From positions 2,666,001 to 2,730,000 of the forward strand of contig JAPWFG010000025.1 of the NCBI GenBank assembly GCA_028015205.1: a stretch of 64,000 bases of DNA, read 5' to 3'. Under the pieces are notes generated by a model. It was not told where the DNA came from, searched no databases, and saw only the letters and a list, made by a program, of their open reading frames with translations. This stretch comes from Mytilisepta virgata. Lineage: Eukaryota; Mollusca; Bivalvia; Mytilida; Mytilidae. The position numbers and the translations under genes were made by a program. Positions 41,401 to 44,400 of the stretch are shown one piece after another (position 1 is the first letter of the stretch; each line of letters opens with the position of its first letter).

Positions 41401-44400
41401 AGGTTGGGATTGATTTTAGGAATTTTGGTCCCAACAGTTTAGGAATTAGGGGCCAAAAGGGTCCAAAATTAAACTGTGTTTGATTTCATCGAAAATTGAA
41501 CTATTGGGGTTCTTTGATATGCCGAATCTAACCGTGTATTTAGATTCTTAATTTTTGGTCCTGTTTTCAAATTGGTCTACATTAAGGTCCAAAGGGTCCA
41601 AAATTAAACTTAGTTTGATTTTAACAAAAATTGAATTCTTGGGGTTCTTTGATATGCTGAATCTAAACATGTACTTAGTTTTTTATTATGGGCCCAGTTT
41701 TCAAGTTGGTCCAAATCGGGGTCCAAAATTAAACTTTGTTTGATTTCAACAAAAATTGAATATATGGGGTTCTTTGATATACTGAATCTAACCATGTATT
41801 TAGATTTTTGATATTTGGCCCGGTTATCAAATTGGTCCACATGGAGGTTTAGAGGGTCCAAAATTGAACTTTATTTGATTTCATCAAAAATTGAATTCTT
41901 GGGGTTCTTTGATATGCTGAATCTAACCATGTATTTAGATTTTGGACATTGGAATACCACAAAGGGATGGTAAGAATTGTCTTTGGTAGTTATGGCTCAA
42001 ACCGTTAAGGAATAAGGTGCAAAAAGGGGGGAAAAGGGTTTCGAGGTTAATGGACAATTACTTAAGTACAAAACATAATTTAAAAGGCAGTGTAAGGTTG
42101 GTAATTGAAACTCATTTGAATATCTCACCTAAACTGCTTTTAAATTATTTATATTGGAAATTTGCCAAAAACTTTATTATTAATAAATTCCATTGGAAAT
42201 TTGCCAATAACTTTAGTTTAATGAACTTCATTGGAAATTTGCCAATATAAAATGTTGCTGATGAAGCTTTTTTGTTTACCTCACCTAAACTGCTTTTAAA
42301 TTATGTATATTGGAAATTTGCCAAAAACTTTATTATTAAATTTCTGATTTATATATAAAAGCAAATAATAATGATAAGGCCAGAGATACACACCAAACAG
42401 GATGTGTAAATTATTATAATAAGTATTGTGCAATAGCACGAAATTTTCAATTGCACAGTATTGTGCAATAGCAAGAAATCTTCAATTGCACAGTATTGCG
42501 CAATAGCAAGAAATCTTCAATTGCACAGTATTGCGCAATAGCAAGAAATCTTCAATTGCACAGTATTGCGCAATAGCAAGAAATTGATATTTGGGCCCGG
42601 TTATCAAATTGGTCCACATTGAGGTTTAAAGGGTCCAAAATTGAACTTTACTTGATTTCATCAAAAATTGAATCATCAAAAATCGAACTATTGGGGTTCT
42701 TTGATATGCCGAATCTAACCGTGTATTTAGATTCTTAATTTTTGGTCCTGTTTTCAAATTGGTCTACATTAAGGTCCAAAGGGTCCAAAATTAAACTTCT
42801 TTAAAATTTTCCATTTTAAATTGGTTATTTCTGATTTATATATAAAAGCAAATAATACTGATATGGTTTGAATAGGTAAATTAAAAATTTTTAAGTTCTT
42901 AGACCATATTAATTCTGTGTCAGAAACCTATGCTGTGTCAAATATTTATTCACAATCCAAATTCAGTGCTGTATCAAGCTTGAATGTTGTGTCCATACTT
43001 GCCCCAACTGTTCAGGGTTCGACCTCTGCGGTCGTATCAAGCTGCGCCCAGCGGAGCATTTTATTAAAAACTTTAATAACATTGCACATATAATACCTAC
43101 AATTTTGATTTATGGTCCACAGATAGCTTATTGTATAAGGTTTCCCGCAGTATACTTGTCTTGTGACCCTGACCTCATTTTCATGGTTTACTGACTTCAT
43201 AAACATAAATGTAAAATCTGCATCAAAGTTTCGTGGTTAAATCCATTTCTCAGCAACTGTAATACCTAGGCCAAAAATACTTGGTTTATAGATAGTTCTT
43301 AGTGGGTACATGCCCATTTGACACCTGGCTTGAGACCTTGACCTCAATTTCATGCTTGAGTGACTTTGTCACATTTTTGTGGTTAAGTCCATTTCTCAGC
43401 AACTGGAATACCTAGACCCACCATGTTTGGTCAGTAGGTAGTTCTTGGTGGGTACATGTCAGTTTGACACATGCCTTTTGACCTTGACCTCATTTTTATG
43501 ATTGAGTGACCTGTGTCATATTTTCGTCCATTTCTCTGAAACTCTAATACCTAGACCCACCATATTTGGTTTATTGATAGGTCTTGGTGGGTACCTGCCA
43601 GTCTGACACTTGTCTGTGAACCTTGACCTCAATTTCATGGTTGAGTGACTTTCATCCAAGTTTCTTGATTAAGTCCATTGTTCATCAACTGTAATACCTA
43701 CACCCACCGTAGTTCTTGGTGGGTACATGCCAGTCTGACACTTATCTCTGGACCTTGTCCTCAATTTCATGGTTGAGTGACTTTCATCCAAGTTTCTTGA
43801 TTAAGTTGATTTTTCAACAACTGTTATACCTAGACCCACCATGTTTGTTCTATAGATAGTTCTTAGTTGGTACATGACACCTGTCTCTGGACTTTGACCT
43901 CAATTGCATGCTTGAGTGACTTTGTAACATTTTCAAGATTAGGTCCATTTCTAAGTAACTTTGATACCTAGACCCACTATATCAATAGAAGTTCTTAGTG
44001 GACACATGCCAGTCTGACACCTGTCAGCTGAACTTGACCTGAATTTCATGCTTGAGTGACTTAATATACATTTTCATGATTTAGCCTTTTTGCTCAGCAA
44101 CTGTACTATATTTCAACGAGACCCACAGTATTTGGTTGATAGAAGTTCTTAGTATATACCACTTTATCATCTGACACCTCACCTTTGACCTCTATTTCAT
44201 GCTTGACTGACTTATTTCACATTTTGGGATAATATCCATTTCTCAGCAGCTGCAATACATAGACCAACCATATTTGCTCAATAGATAGTGCTTGGTGGAT
44301 ACATGACTGTCTGAGACCTTGACTGGAATTTCAGACCTGTCAGCTCACCTTGGACACAGTTTTAGGCTTGAATGACATGCATTGCATTTTTCAGACAAAT

